64,000 nt of DNA, taken from positions 62,001 to 126,000 of the forward strand of contig NZ_OCNK01000004.1 in NCBI RefSeq assembly GCF_900230285.1, in the 5' to 3' direction. Positions 16,506 through 24,929 of this stretch are shown here, in pieces. The notes beneath the pieces were generated by a model. That model was not told the DNA's origin. It worked only from the letters and a program-made list of their open reading frames with translations, and searched no databases. This DNA comes from Blastococcus haudaquaticus (lineage in GTDB: Bacteria; Actinomycetota; Actinomycetes; Mycobacteriales; Geodermatophilaceae). Made by a program: the position numbers and the translations under genes. Every line of letters begins with the position of its first letter. The first letter of the stretch is position 1.

Positions 16506-17420
16506 CTACCCCGCCCTTTCGGGTGAGCGCGCGGTCGTTTCCGCCCGGGGGTGCGGCACGGGGCATCCCGGCGGGAACGTGCCGAGCTCGGCGACGTCGT
16601 ACCCGTGCGGGTGGCTGCGGATCTGCGGCAGTTGCCGGGCGAAGTACGGCTCGCGGCGCGGCGGGAGGAGACGCACCACCCGTCCTCGTGCCGTGAGCCC
16701 ACCTCGGACCAGTCGGCGGACGACCGGGTGCGGGTGCTCGAAGCCGAACGCGTCGAGCAGGGGGCCGTCCATGACGGCCATCGAGATCCTCCGCACGACG
16801 GCCTCCGGCAGCCGGTCGTTCGGCGGGAAGGTGGCGAGCAGGGCGAGGGTGGAGTCGGCGACGTCGCGGGCGCCGGCGTCGAAACCGAAGTGCTCGCGCT
16901 CGTAGGCGTCCAGCAGGTGCGCAAAGGCCTGCCAGGTCGCCGGGATGTCCCGGATGCCCATGCGGCGGCCCAGGTCGCGGTAGTACTCCGCGCTCGCGAT
17001 GCGCTCGATCTCGGTGAGCCGGCGCCAGCCGAAGGCATCGATCCACCGGATGGGCTGGACGACGAAGGTGGCCAGCACGTACCGCAGGTCGCCGTTGCCG
17101 ATGTCGTAGGACCGGTGCATCTGGTTCATCCGGCGGATCGCCGCCCGGCCCTCGTCGGAAGCCGCGCCGTGCTCGAGGACGGCGTCCAGGATCAGCACCG
17201 TGTCGTCGTAGCGCTGCTGCGTCCGCTGGGTGAACTCACCGGTGCGGGCGAGGAGCCCGCCGATGCGCGGGACGGCGTAGGTGCGGAACAGCGCGAAACT
17301 GAGCGCCTGGTTCATGTCCCACGGGAACTCGCGGGTGCCCATGAGCCGGTAGATTTCCGCGAAGTCCGTGCGCGGGTCCAGCGACTGGATTCGCCGGCGG
17401 ATCGCGAACCGTCGTCCCAT
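16506..17420 (-). CDS. MpaB-family oxygenase (DUF2236)
   Basis: A 304-residue protein of the DUF2236/ER-bound oxygenase mpaB type. I chose ATG 17420; the open frame upstream is non-coding. Family features are LMGTREFPWDMNQALSFALF, RRMNQMHRSYDIGNGDLRYVLATFVVQPIRW, and a conserved AFAHLLDAYEREHFGF region; His and Asp/Glu residues in these motifs are the likely haem or metal ligands. Relatives include latex-clearing protein and fungal MpaB. The substrate is unknown. Stop is TAG. Confidence 0.82.
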   Translation of the reverse strand: MGRRFAIRRRIQSLDPRTDFAEIYRLMGTREFPWDMNQALSFALFRTYAVPRIGGLLARTGEFTQRTQQRYDDTVLILDAVLEHGAASDEGRAAIRRMNQMHRSYDIGNGDLRYVLATFVVQPIRWIDAFGWRRLTEIERIASAEYYRDLGRRMGIRDIPATWQAFAHLLDAYEREHFGFDAGARDVADSTLALLATFPPNDRLPEAVVRRISMAVMDGPLLDAFGFEHPHPVVRRLVRGGLTARGRVVRLLPPRREPYFARQLPQIRSHPHGYDVAELGTFPPGCPVPHPRAETTARSPERAG

Positions 17421-17591
17421 GTCGGCGGAGCATGCTCCCCGGACCGGCCGAACGGTAGGCCACGGCCTGGGAGATCTCCTCCAACGGTGGCGGCCGCCTC
17501 TTCGCAGGACGGGGAACCGCGCGGACGATGGAAGCTGATGATCGACAGGTGGAACGAGACCCTGGGAAGCCGTTCGAAGGGGGACACAGCC

Positions 17592-17948
17592 ATGACGACG
17601 ACCGCCGACCACGACGCCTACATCGCCGCGGCGCCCGAGCCCTTCCAGCCCTCGCTGAAACGGTTGCGCGCGATACTGGCTCGCGCCCTGCCGGACGCGG
17701 AGGAAATCGTGGCGTACGACATGCCCGGGTTCAGGATCGGCGGCTCGGTCGTCGCGAGCTATGCGGCGTTCAGCAAGCAGTGCGGGCTGTATCTCCTTCC
17801 GGGCGCCATCTCCGAACACGCCGGAGAGATCGTGGCGGCCGGCCTGAAGGCGACCAAGACCGGCATCACCTTCTCGCCGCGTGCACCGATCCCGGACGAC
17901 CTCGTCGAACGGCTGGCGCGGGCGTCGCGAAGGGCCGGCGGAGCCTGA
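17592..17948 (+). CDS. DUF1801/YdhG-like (iron-chaperone fold) protein
   Basis: A 118-residue protein starting ATG 17592 after AGGGGG. It shows ADHDAYIAAAPEPFQPSLKRLRAIL, EEIVAYDMPGFRIGG and KTGITFSPRAPIPDDLVERL, the DUF1801 pattern related to B. subtilis YdhG (frataxin-like fold). Family members have been linked to iron delivery or stress, but no firm biochemical role can be claimed. It converges on hemW, whose product is also linked to haem. Confidence 0.8.
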   Translation: MTTTADHDAYIAAAPEPFQPSLKRLRAILARALPDAEEIVAYDMPGFRIGGSVVASYAAFSKQCGLYLLPGAISEHAGEIVAAGLKATKTGITFSPRAPIPDDLVERLARASRRAGGA

Positions 17949-17976
17949 CGGCTCAGCCTGCTCCTTTTCGGAGTGC

Positions 17977-19215
17977 TCAGTCCGTGAGGTCGCGGACGAC
18001 GGCGTCGGCCAGCAGTCGCCCGCGGTCGGTGAGGACGGCGCGGCCGGCGGCGTGGGCGGCCGGATCGAGCAGCCCGCGCGCCACCGAGTCCGCGGCCCGG
18101 CGGCGGCCGACGTCGGACAGCAGCTCGAGCGGCAGGCCCTCACGCAGGCGCAGCCCGAGCATGATCGTCTCCAGCGCGCGGTCGGCGTCGTCGAGCAGCT
18201 CGGCGTCCTGGGCGGGGCTCACCCCGGCGGTCAGCCGGTCGGCGTAGGCGGCCGGGTGCTTGACGTTCCACCACCGCAGCCCGCCGACGTGGCTGTGTGC
18301 GCCGGGACCGACGCCCCACCAGTTGGCGTTCGCCCAGTAGAGCTCGTTGTGCCGGCACCGGGCGGCGTCGGAGGTCGCCCAGTTCGACACCTCGTACCAG
18401 TCGAACCCCGCGCCCCGGAGGGTGGCGTCGGCCTGCTCGTAGCGGTCGGCCAGCACGTCGTCGTCGGGCATGGGCAGCTCACCGTTCCTGATCCGGCGGG
18501 CCAGGCGCGTGCCCTCCTCCACGATGAGGGCGTAGGCGCTCACGTGGTCGACGGGTCCGGAGAGGACGGCGTCGAGGGAGGCCGCCCAGTCGGCGTCGGT
18601 CTCCCCCGGCGTGCCGTAGATGAGGTCGAGGTTGACGTGCTCGAAGCCGGCCGCCCGCGCCTCGTGTGCCGCCTCGACGGCCCGGCCGGGGGTGTGCCGG
18701 CGGTCGAGGACGGCGAGCACGTGCTCGGCCGCCGACTGCATGCCGAGGCTGACGCGGGTGAAGCCGGCCTCGCGCAGCACGGAGAGGTACCCGCGGTCGA
18801 CGGTCTCGGGGTTGGCCTCGGTGGTCACCTCGACGTCGTCGGCGACGGGGAAGAGCCGGCGGATCTCGCCCAGCACGGCGGCGAGGTCGGCGGCCGGGAG
18901 CAGCGTCGGGGTGCCGCCCCCGACGAAGACCGTGGAGACCGTGGGCAGGTCGGGGCCGAGCGTCCGCGCCGCCCGGCGCAGTTCGGCGATCGCCGTCCCG
19001 GCGTACTCCGCCCGGTTGGCGCCCGGACCGAGCTCGTCGGAGGTGTAGGTGTTGAAGTCGCAGTAGCCGCATCGGGTCGCGCAGAACGGGACGTGCACGT
19101 AGAGCCCGAACGGCGTGGTGGCCAGGTGCTCGCGGGCGCTGTCGGGCAGCGCGTCGGGGCCGGGTGCACCGGCCGGCAGTCCGGGGGCCGGCAGCAGCGG
19201 CAGGACGGTGTTCAT
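17977..19215 (-). CDS. hemW: Radical SAM heme chaperone HemW
   Basis: A 412-residue radical SAM protein, formerly annotated as oxygen-independent coproporphyrinogen oxidase. ATG 19215 is chosen; the longer frame is non-coding. Close to the N-terminus lies LYVHVPFCATRCGYCDFNTY with the CxxxCxxC motif for the 4Fe-4S cluster; VFVGGGTPTLL, EANPETVD and SLGMQSA follow, and the HemN_C domain is at the C-terminus. HemW binds haem and passes it to respiratory enzymes. It is part of the backbone order hrcA-hemW-lepA. Confidence 0.93.
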   Translation of the reverse strand: MNTVLPLLPAPGLPAGAPGPDALPDSAREHLATTPFGLYVHVPFCATRCGYCDFNTYTSDELGPGANRAEYAGTAIAELRRAARTLGPDLPTVSTVFVGGGTPTLLPAADLAAVLGEIRRLFPVADDVEVTTEANPETVDRGYLSVLREAGFTRVSLGMQSAAEHVLAVLDRRHTPGRAVEAAHEARAAGFEHVNLDLIYGTPGETDADWAASLDAVLSGPVDHVSAYALIVEEGTRLARRIRNGELPMPDDDVLADRYEQADATLRGAGFDWYEVSNWATSDAARCRHNELYWANANWWGVGPGAHSHVGGLRWWNVKHPAAYADRLTAGVSPAQDAELLDDADRALETIMLGLRLREGLPLELLSDVGRRRAADSVARGLLDPAAHAAGRAVLTDRGRLLADAVVRDLTD

Positions 19216-19263
19216 CTGCTCCCAGTGTGCCGCGCGGGCGCCGGAGACCGGCAGGATGCCGCT

Positions 19264-20034
19264 GTGATCTCCGATCGAGTGGTGCAGGTGGAGGTGGCGC
19301 GCGGGGTCGCGACGCTGACCCTCGACTCCCCCGCCAACCGCAACGCCCTGTCCCGCGCGATGCGGGCGCAGCTGCGGACGGCGCTGGCCGACGTCCTGGC
19401 CGACGACGCCGTCCGGGTGGTCGTGCTCGACCACACCGGCCGGGTCTTCTGCTCCGGCATGGACCTGTCGGAGGCGGCCGGCGGCAGCGCGGACGACCAG
19501 GGGGTCCGCGAGTTCCCCGAGCTCCTCGAGCTGGTCTGGTCCGCGCCGAAGCCGGTAGTGGCCGTGGTGCGCGGTCCGGCGCGGGCCGGCGGGGTCGGCC
19601 TCGCCGCGGCGTGCGACGTCGTCATCGCCGGCGGATCCGCGACGTTCGCCTTCTCCGAGGTCCGGCTCGGGCTGGTGCCGGCCGTCATCTCCGCCGTCGT
19701 GCTGCCGCGCATGGTGCCGCACGTGGCCCACCGCCTCATGCTCTCGGGCCAGGTGTTCGACGCGTCGGTCGCGGCCTCCGGCGGGCTGGTCGACGTGACG
19801 GTCGCCGACGCGGACGTCGCCGGCGAGTTGCGGGCGCAGCTGGCACATCTGACGGCGGGATCGCCGACGGCGCTGGCGGAGACCAAGCGCCTGCTCCGGG
19901 AACGGCAGGGCGCGCTGGCCTTCGACGACCTGCTCGACCTCTCCGCCCGGTTCTTCGCGGGCGAGGAGGGCCAGGAGGGCATCGCCGCCTTCCGCGAGAA
20001 GCGCTCCGCCCGCTGGGTGCGCGCGGCAGACTGA
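19264..20034 (+). CDS. Enoyl-CoA hydratase/isomerase family protein
   Basis: A 256-residue crotonase-fold protein. It contains NRNALSRAMRAQL, the oxyanion region FCSGMDLSEAAGG, the second oxyanion helix RAGGVGLAAACDVVIA and the active-site region FAFSEVRLGLVPAVISAVVLP. It probably hydrates or isomerises an acyl-CoA. It is divergent from hemW, starts with GTG 19264 and converges on a TetR regulator that ends three bases after its stop. Confidence 0.88.
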   Translation: MISDRVVQVEVARGVATLTLDSPANRNALSRAMRAQLRTALADVLADDAVRVVVLDHTGRVFCSGMDLSEAAGGSADDQGVREFPELLELVWSAPKPVVAVVRGPARAGGVGLAAACDVVIAGGSATFAFSEVRLGLVPAVISAVVLPRMVPHVAHRLMLSGQVFDASVAASGGLVDVTVADADVAGELRAQLAHLTAGSPTALAETKRLLRERQGALAFDDLLDLSARFFAGEEGQEGIAAFREKRSARWVRAAD

Positions 20035-20036
20035 TC

Positions 20037-20693
20037 TCAGGCCAGGAGCAGCCGCACCCAGGCGTCGGCCAGCCAGCTGCCGAACCGCTCGGCGGTCCAC
20101 CCGCGCTCCCCGACCAGCAGGGCGCGGTACTCGGCGGAGTTCATGCTCCACACGATGTCGGCCACCTCGTCGTCGGTCAGGTCGGCCCGCAGCTCGCCGG
20201 TGTCGCGCAGGTCGGCGGCGAACAGGCGCATGTTGGCCGCCCGCCGGGCGCTGATCTCCGAACGGAGCGCGGCGCAGTCGGCATCGCTCACCGCGGCCTC
20301 CGCGAGCGCGCGGTGCACGGGCGCCATGCGGACGCCGATCTCGGCGACCGCCGTAGCGTAGATGCGGAGCTTCTCCCGAACCGTGGCCGCCTCCCGAGCA
20401 CGGCGCACGTAGTCGCGCTGCTCGGCCGGGACCGCGTGGTCGGTGCCGGAAACGCTGGTCTCGACGAGCTCGCGCAGGAGGGCCGGCTTGCGGCCGGCAG
20501 CGGCATAGACGGTGTCGACGGCGACGCCGGCACGGAGGGCGATTGCGGAGATCGAGGTCGCCGCGTAGCCGCGCTCGGCGAACAGGTCGCGAGCCGCCTG
20601 CAGGACCGCCCGGCGGGTGCCTGCGGCCTGCTCCGCGCGGACGGTCGAGGTGTAGCGCCGGGTGCTCTTGACGTCCCCAGTCACGAGGGCCAC
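20037..20693 (-). CDS. TetR-family transcriptional regulator
   Basis: A 218-residue regulator. The helix-turn-helix (about residues 25-70) reads RRAVLQAARDLFAERGYAATSISAIALRAGVAVDTVYAAAG; the rest is a helical ligand-binding domain with no recognisable ligand. It starts GTG 20693, about 50 bases from the divergent small-barrel gene, the likely target besides itself. Confidence 0.88.
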   Translation of the reverse strand: MALVTGDVKSTRRYTSTVRAEQAAGTRRAVLQAARDLFAERGYAATSISAIALRAGVAVDTVYAAAGRKPALLRELVETSVSGTDHAVPAEQRDYVRRAREAATVREKLRIYATAVAEIGVRMAPVHRALAEAAVSDADCAALRSEISARRAANMRLFAADLRDTGELRADLTDDEVADIVWSMNSAEYRALLVGERGWTAERFGSWLADAWVRLLLA

Positions 20694-20743
20694 GCTACCA
20701 GAATCCGTCCGAAGGCAGTTCGGACCGATTGAGGAAACCGATC

Positions 20744-21046
20744 ATGGTCTACGCCTACACGCAGGACGTCCCTATCGACGAAGCCATGTACACCCGGATC
20801 ACCGACCTGCTCGGCGACGAGCCGATGGACGGCGCGTTGCTGCACCTCTGCATCCGCAGGCCCGACGGCGGCCTCCGGTACATCGACGTCTGGGAGAGCG
20901 AGGAGCAGTGCGCCCGCGCCTTCGAGGAGCGCGTGCACCCGGCGGTGGACGCGGCGTTCGGCGGCCGGCGTCCGTCGGTCGAGCCGACGGTGCGCCACCT
21001 CGACGTCATCGACGTGCGCGGGTCCGCCATCGGCATCCGCAGCTGA
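20744..21046 (+). CDS. Small dimeric alpha-beta-barrel-like protein
   Basis: A 100-residue protein; ATG 20744 follows GAGGAAACCGATC. The pattern DVPIDEAMYTRITDLLGDEP, GALLHLCIRRPDGGLRYIDVWESEEQCARAFEE resembles small antibiotic-biosynthesis-monooxygenase or stress-barrel proteins. It is a homologue of the protein at 30813-31121, sharing DVP...Y, LLH, VWES.E.C.R and the C-terminal part. Function unknown. It is divergent from the TetR gene and may be controlled by it. Confidence 0.7.
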   Translation: MVYAYTQDVPIDEAMYTRITDLLGDEPMDGALLHLCIRRPDGGLRYIDVWESEEQCARAFEERVHPAVDAAFGGRRPSVEPTVRHLDVIDVRGSAIGIRS

Positions 21047-21049
21047 CCG

Positions 21050-22819
21050 TCAGCGGAGGCGGCGGGTGTCGTCGGGGAGCCGCTCCGTGACGCCCCGCGC
21101 GTCCAGCCACTCCGCGAGCGGGACGGCGACCCGGCGGCTCGTCCCCCACGCCTGTCGGGCCTGGCTGAGCGTGAACGGCTGCTCGGCCGACGTCAGCCGT
21201 CGCCGTGCCTCCTCCTCGATGCCCGGGGCGAGGTAGACGCCCTCGGCGATGCGCACGAGCTGTCCGCTGCGGACGGCGGCCGCCAGCTCCCGCGCGCCCA
21301 GCCCGACCGCGGCGAGGTCGGGGGCCTCGGGAGCGGCGAACGGGTCCGCGGCCAGCCGGGCCCTGATCGCGTCGACCGCTCGCTGGACCTCCGGCGGCAG
21401 GGCCGCCTCCCCGTCGACCACCCGTCCCTCGCGCAGCTCCAGCGGCGGCCGGACGACCGCGGCCACCAGCTCGGCGTCCGGCAGCTCCAGGGCCCGGCGC
21501 ACCACCTCGACCGGCGGGCCCGGCTCCAGCGGCCGCAGGCGGCGGTAGCGGACGACGACGTCGGGGACGCGGGCGGCGAGGTCGTCGGCCAGCCCGGCCG
21601 CGAGCAGCCACGTACCGTGCCCGGTCGCGCCGTCGGGGACGGGCCAGCCCATGGCGGCGAAGTCGTCGGCCCGGACGATCCTGCGGCGTGCCAGGTCGGC
21701 CGCCGCGCCGGCCGCCCCACTCGGCTGGGCGGCCAGGTCCGCTGCCCGCCGGCGCGCCGAGCCCCGGCGGCGCAGCTCCGGCGGATCCACGTCCCGCACG
21801 TCGGCGCCCATGACCAGCCGGCTGCCCGGGTCCCGGAGGAGCAGCCGGTCCCCCACCCGGAGCGGGAGTGCCGACGCGAGCCGCAGCCGGACCGCGGAGC
21901 CCTCGAGCGGGCGCAGCCGGGCACCGACGGAGGCGGAGCCGATGTGGACGACCGGCTCCGCCGGGAGGCGGTCCGCGTGCTCGGCGGTGAGCGTCACGTC
22001 GACCACCTGGGTCCGTCGGAACGCCGCCGGGGTCAGCAGGACGTCGCCGCGGGACAGGTCCTCGACCGCGACGTCCCGGAGGTTGAGCGCCACCCGGGCG
22101 GTGGCCGCGGCCCGCTCCACCGGTGCGCCCAGCGACTGCACCCGGCGGACGACGACCTCCCGGTCGCCCAGCAGGAACCGGTCGCCCGCAGCCACGCTGC
22201 CGGCGGCCAGTGTCCCGGTCACCACCGTGCCGGCGCCCTTGATGGTGAAGGCGCGGTCGATCCACAGCCGGACCGGCGCGGACGGATCCGCCGGCGGCAG
22301 CGCCGCCAGCAGCGTCTCCAGCGCGACCGAGAGGTCGCCGACGCCGTCCCCCGTCACGGCACTGACGGCGACGGCGGGGACGTCGCCCATCGAGGTCCCC
22401 GCCAGGCGCTCCCGGACGTCGGCCAGCACCGGCGCCGGGTCGGCGAGGTCGGACTTCGTCACCGCCAGCACGGCGTGCCGCACGCCGAGCGCGTCCAGGA
22501 CGGCCACGTGCTCGGCGGTCTGGGCGGACCAGCCGTCGTCGGCGGCCACGACCAGCAGCGCGGCCGGGACCGACCCCACGCCGGCCAGCATGTTGCCGAC
22601 GAACTTCTCGTGCCCGGGCACGTCGACGACCGCGATCCGGCGGCCCGAGCGCAGCGTCGTCCAGGCGAAGCCCAGGTCGATGGTCAGCCCGCGCCGGCGT
22701 TCCTCGGCCCACCGGTCCGGCTCCATGCCGGTGAGCGCCCGCACCAGCGCCGACTTGCCGTGGTCCACGTGCCCGGCGGTCGCGATCACGTCCATGTGGT
22801 TCACGTCGGGGCCGGTCAT
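21050..22819 (-). CDS. selB: Selenocysteine-specific elongation factor SelB
   Basis: A 589-residue translation factor that binds Sec-tRNA and the SECIS hairpin. Start ATG 22819 overlaps the selA stop (ATGA). The GTPase domain has TAGHVDHGKSALVRALTG, a switch region RRRGLTIDLGFAW, DVPGHEKFVGNMLAGVGS and VTKSDLAD. The EF-Tu-like beta barrels follow, and the C-terminal winged helices end with LTSAEQPFTLSQARQAWGTS, the part that contacts the mRNA hairpin. The partner tRNA upstream has a CUA anticodon, so this SelB should work at UAG codons. Confidence 0.95.
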   Translation of the reverse strand: MTGPDVNHMDVIATAGHVDHGKSALVRALTGMEPDRWAEERRRGLTIDLGFAWTTLRSGRRIAVVDVPGHEKFVGNMLAGVGSVPAALLVVAADDGWSAQTAEHVAVLDALGVRHAVLAVTKSDLADPAPVLADVRERLAGTSMGDVPAVAVSAVTGDGVGDLSVALETLLAALPPADPSAPVRLWIDRAFTIKGAGTVVTGTLAAGSVAAGDRFLLGDREVVVRRVQSLGAPVERAAATARVALNLRDVAVEDLSRGDVLLTPAAFRRTQVVDVTLTAEHADRLPAEPVVHIGSASVGARLRPLEGSAVRLRLASALPLRVGDRLLLRDPGSRLVMGADVRDVDPPELRRRGSARRRAADLAAQPSGAAGAAADLARRRIVRADDFAAMGWPVPDGATGHGTWLLAAGLADDLAARVPDVVVRYRRLRPLEPGPPVEVVRRALELPDAELVAAVVRPPLELREGRVVDGEAALPPEVQRAVDAIRARLAADPFAAPEAPDLAAVGLGARELAAAVRSGQLVRIAEGVYLAPGIEEEARRRLTSAEQPFTLSQARQAWGTSRRVAVPLAEWLDARGVTERLPDDTRRLR

Positions 22820-24120
22820 CCGTCGACCACCGCCAGCACCGCGGTCCCGAGTTCGTCGTCGCCGGACGGCGGCACGCTGCGCAGGTTCAGCAGCGTCCGG
22901 CCGTCCTCGACGTAGCCCACGACCGGGGGGCTGCCCCGTCGCAGCCGCTCGGCGAAGGACGACGGCAGCGACACCGCAGCGCTGGGCAGCGGGTGCTCCG
23001 GCGCCCCTCCCCCGCCGACGCGCGCCTCCGCGTCGACGGCGACGGCGTCGACACCCGCCTCCGCCAGTCGCCCGGCGAGCGCCCGGGCGCGCGCCCGGAG
23101 CCCGTCGACGTCGGCCGCCAGCATTTCCTGCACCGGCGGCAGCGGCCCCCGCAGCGTGGCCTCCAGCGCGGCGAGCGTCGTCTTGTCCACCCGCAGCGCC
23201 CGGTAGAGCGGATGCCGGCGCAGCCGCTGCACCAGGTCGGCGCGGCCCAGGACGAGCCCCGCCTGGGGACCGCCGAGCAGCTTGTCGCCGCTGGCCAGCA
23301 CGAGGTCGGCACCGGCGGCGAGCGTGCTCTGCAGATCCGGCTCGTCGGGCAGCAGCGGGTGCGGGCGGAGCAGCCCGGACCCGACGTCGGCGACGAGGGG
23401 CACGTCCTCGAGTGCGGAGGCGAGCTCGGCCACCTCGACGGCCCGCGTGAACCCGCGGACGACGAAGTTCGACGGATGGACCTTGAGCACGGCCCCGGTG
23501 TCCGTGGCGAGGGCGCCCCGGTAGTCCGCCAGGGTCACCCGGTTGGTCGTGCCGACCTCGCGCAGCCGCGCGCCGGTGGACACCAGCAGGTCCGGGATGC
23601 GGAAGCCGTCGCCGATCTCGACCAGCTCGCCGCGCGCGATGACCAGCTCGCGGCCCTGGCCCAGGGCGGTGGCCACCAGTGCGAGGGCGGCCGCGCAGTT
23701 GTTGACGACGATCGCCGCCTCCGCTGCGGGCACCGCGTCGAGCAGCGCCGTGATGGCCGCCTCGCCGCGCGGGCCGCGACGCCCGGTCGCCAGGTCCAGT
23801 TCCACGTCGGTGGTCCCGGCAGCCGCGGTGATCGCCGCGACGGCGGCCGGGGACAGCGGCGAGCGGCCCAGGTTCGTGTGCACCAGGACGCCGGTGGCGT
23901 TGAGGACCGGGCGCAGGCTGCTCGCCGTCCCGGGAAGCGAGGCGAGCACGGCGTCCACGGCCTGGGGAGATGCGAGCTCGCCGTCCCGGATCTGCTGCTG
24001 GACGCGCTGCACGGCCCCCTTGACGAGTCCGCGGCCGAGCCGCTCGCCGACCGCTCGGAGACGCGGGTCGGCGAGGAGGGTGTCGGTGCGCGGCACCTGC
24101 CGGCGCGGATCGGCGCTCAT
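22816..24120 (-). CDS. selA: L-seryl-tRNA(Sec) selenium transferase SelA
   Basis: A 434-residue PLP enzyme converting Ser-tRNA-Sec to Sec-tRNA-Sec with selenophosphate. The N-terminal helical domain begins RRQVPRTDTLLADPRL. The core has NATGVLVHTNLGRSPLSPAA, VNNCAAALALV, ADVGSGLL and the cofactor lysine in LASGDKLLGGPQAG. Length matches bacterial SelA (about 430-470). It lies directly after tRNA-Sec and overlaps selB by four bases, so tRNA-selA-selB form a tight unit on the minus strand. Confidence 0.95.
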   Translation of the reverse strand: MSADPRRQVPRTDTLLADPRLRAVGERLGRGLVKGAVQRVQQQIRDGELASPQAVDAVLASLPGTASSLRPVLNATGVLVHTNLGRSPLSPAAVAAITAAAGTTDVELDLATGRRGPRGEAAITALLDAVPAAEAAIVVNNCAAALALVATALGQGRELVIARGELVEIGDGFRIPDLLVSTGARLREVGTTNRVTLADYRGALATDTGAVLKVHPSNFVVRGFTRAVEVAELASALEDVPLVADVGSGLLRPHPLLPDEPDLQSTLAAGADLVLASGDKLLGGPQAGLVLGRADLVQRLRRHPLYRALRVDKTTLAALEATLRGPLPPVQEMLAADVDGLRARARALAGRLAEAGVDAVAVDAEARVGGGGAPEHPLPSAAVSLPSSFAERLRRGSPPVVGYVEDGRTLLNLRSVPPSGDDELGTAVLAVVDG

Positions 24121-24149
24121 CGCCCCGCAGCGTAGGTGGGCGGGGCGGT

Positions 24150-24245
24150 TGGCGGAGGCGGACGGGAATCGAACCCGCCTGACCGAGGTACTCGGCCACG
24201 TCGGCTTTAGAGGCCGCGGGGGTCACCAGACACCCTGACGCCTCC
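24150..24245 (-). tRNA. selC: tRNA-Sec with CUA anticodon (UAG-decoding), CCA encoded
   Basis: A 96-base tRNA. The acceptor stem GGAGGCG pairs with CGCCTCC, followed by G and encoded CCA. The T arm is GGCGGG-TTCGATT-CCCGTC (one G-U), so acceptor plus T stem stack 7+6 = 13 pairs, the total typical of bacterial tRNA-Sec. The variable arm is long (TGGCCGAG-TAC-CTCGGTCA, 8 pairs) and the D stem extended, with one T-C mismatch. The anticodon stem CGGC/GCCG encloses the loop CTCTAAA, so bases 34-36 are CUA (24208-24210), not UCA. It therefore reads UAG. The position directly upstream of selA-selB confirms its identity. Confidence 0.95.
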
Positions 24246-24252
24246 GTCGTCG

Positions 24253-24258
24253 ACCATA
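24253..24258 (-). promoter_or_regulatory. -10 element of tRNA-Sec
   Basis: TATGGT on the minus strand lies seven bases before the first tRNA nucleotide, the usual distance if transcription begins at or near the mature 5' end. No good -35 is seen at 17 bases. Confidence 0.5.
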
Positions 24259-24259
24259 C

Positions 24260-24892
24260 GTGTCCGGCCGCGAGCGCGAATTGTCAGAGGCCCCTGCCAG
24301 CATCCGCCTCGTGAATCGCACCGAGCCTCGCCGCCCGACCGCGTCGCTGCCGCCCGTCACCCTCACCCCGGAGCAGGCCGCGGCCGTCGCCGTCGCGCTG
24401 GCCGCCCAGCCTCCCGGTCCGTACGCCGCCGACGGCCACGCGGCGCTGCAGAAGGTCCTCGACGTGCTCGAGCCCGACGCGAACCGGCGAGGGCAACTGC
24501 TCGCCACCAGCATGGGCGTGAGCGCGGAAGCCGGGCGGACCGCCGGTGTGCGCGCGGCCGTCGAGGAGGCGGTCACGCGTTCGCGCGTGCTGCTCCTGGA
24601 GTACCGCGACGGCCGGGGCAGCACCACGCGTCGCGAGGTGGAGCCCCAGCTGCTCGCGCGCAGCGGCCGGCACTGGTTCCTGGTGGCGTGGTGCCGAGAG
24701 CGAGAGGCGGTGCGCTGGTTCCGGGAGGACCGCATCGAGTCCGTCGACCCGACCGGTGAGACGGCGCCGCGGCGCGACCTCGCCGATCTCGGCGTCCCCC
24801 CGGTCGACAGGCACCCCGCCGGGCGGGCACTGGACCGGAAACCCGCGCCGGCGCCGCCCCGGCTCGTCGTCCTCCCCGGCGGCCTCTCCTGA
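24260..24892 (+). CDS. WYL-domain protein lacking the usual N-terminal HTH
   Basis: About 210 residues from GTG 24260 (GTG 24311 is an alternative that would clear the tRNA promoter). It contains LPPVTLTPEQAAAVAVALAA, GPYAADGHAALQKVLDVLE and, in the WYL domain, VLLLEYRDGRGSTTRREVEP, RHWFLVAWCREREAVRWFREDRI. In full-length regulators this follows a DeoR-type helix-turn-helix, which is absent here: only about 30 unrelated residues precede the conserved part, and tRNA-Sec occupies the upstream space. It may be a stand-alone WYL sensor or a 5'-truncated remnant. Confidence 0.72.
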   Translation: MSGRERELSEAPASIRLVNRTEPRRPTASLPPVTLTPEQAAAVAVALAAQPPGPYAADGHAALQKVLDVLEPDANRRGQLLATSMGVSAEAGRTAGVRAAVEEAVTRSRVLLLEYRDGRGSTTRREVEPQLLARSGRHWFLVAWCREREAVRWFREDRIESVDPTGETAPRRDLADLGVPPVDRHPAGRALDRKPAPAPPRLVVLPGGLS

Positions 24893-24929
24893 TGGAGCCC
24901 CGCTGCGAGCGACCGTTCGTCGGCCCCTT

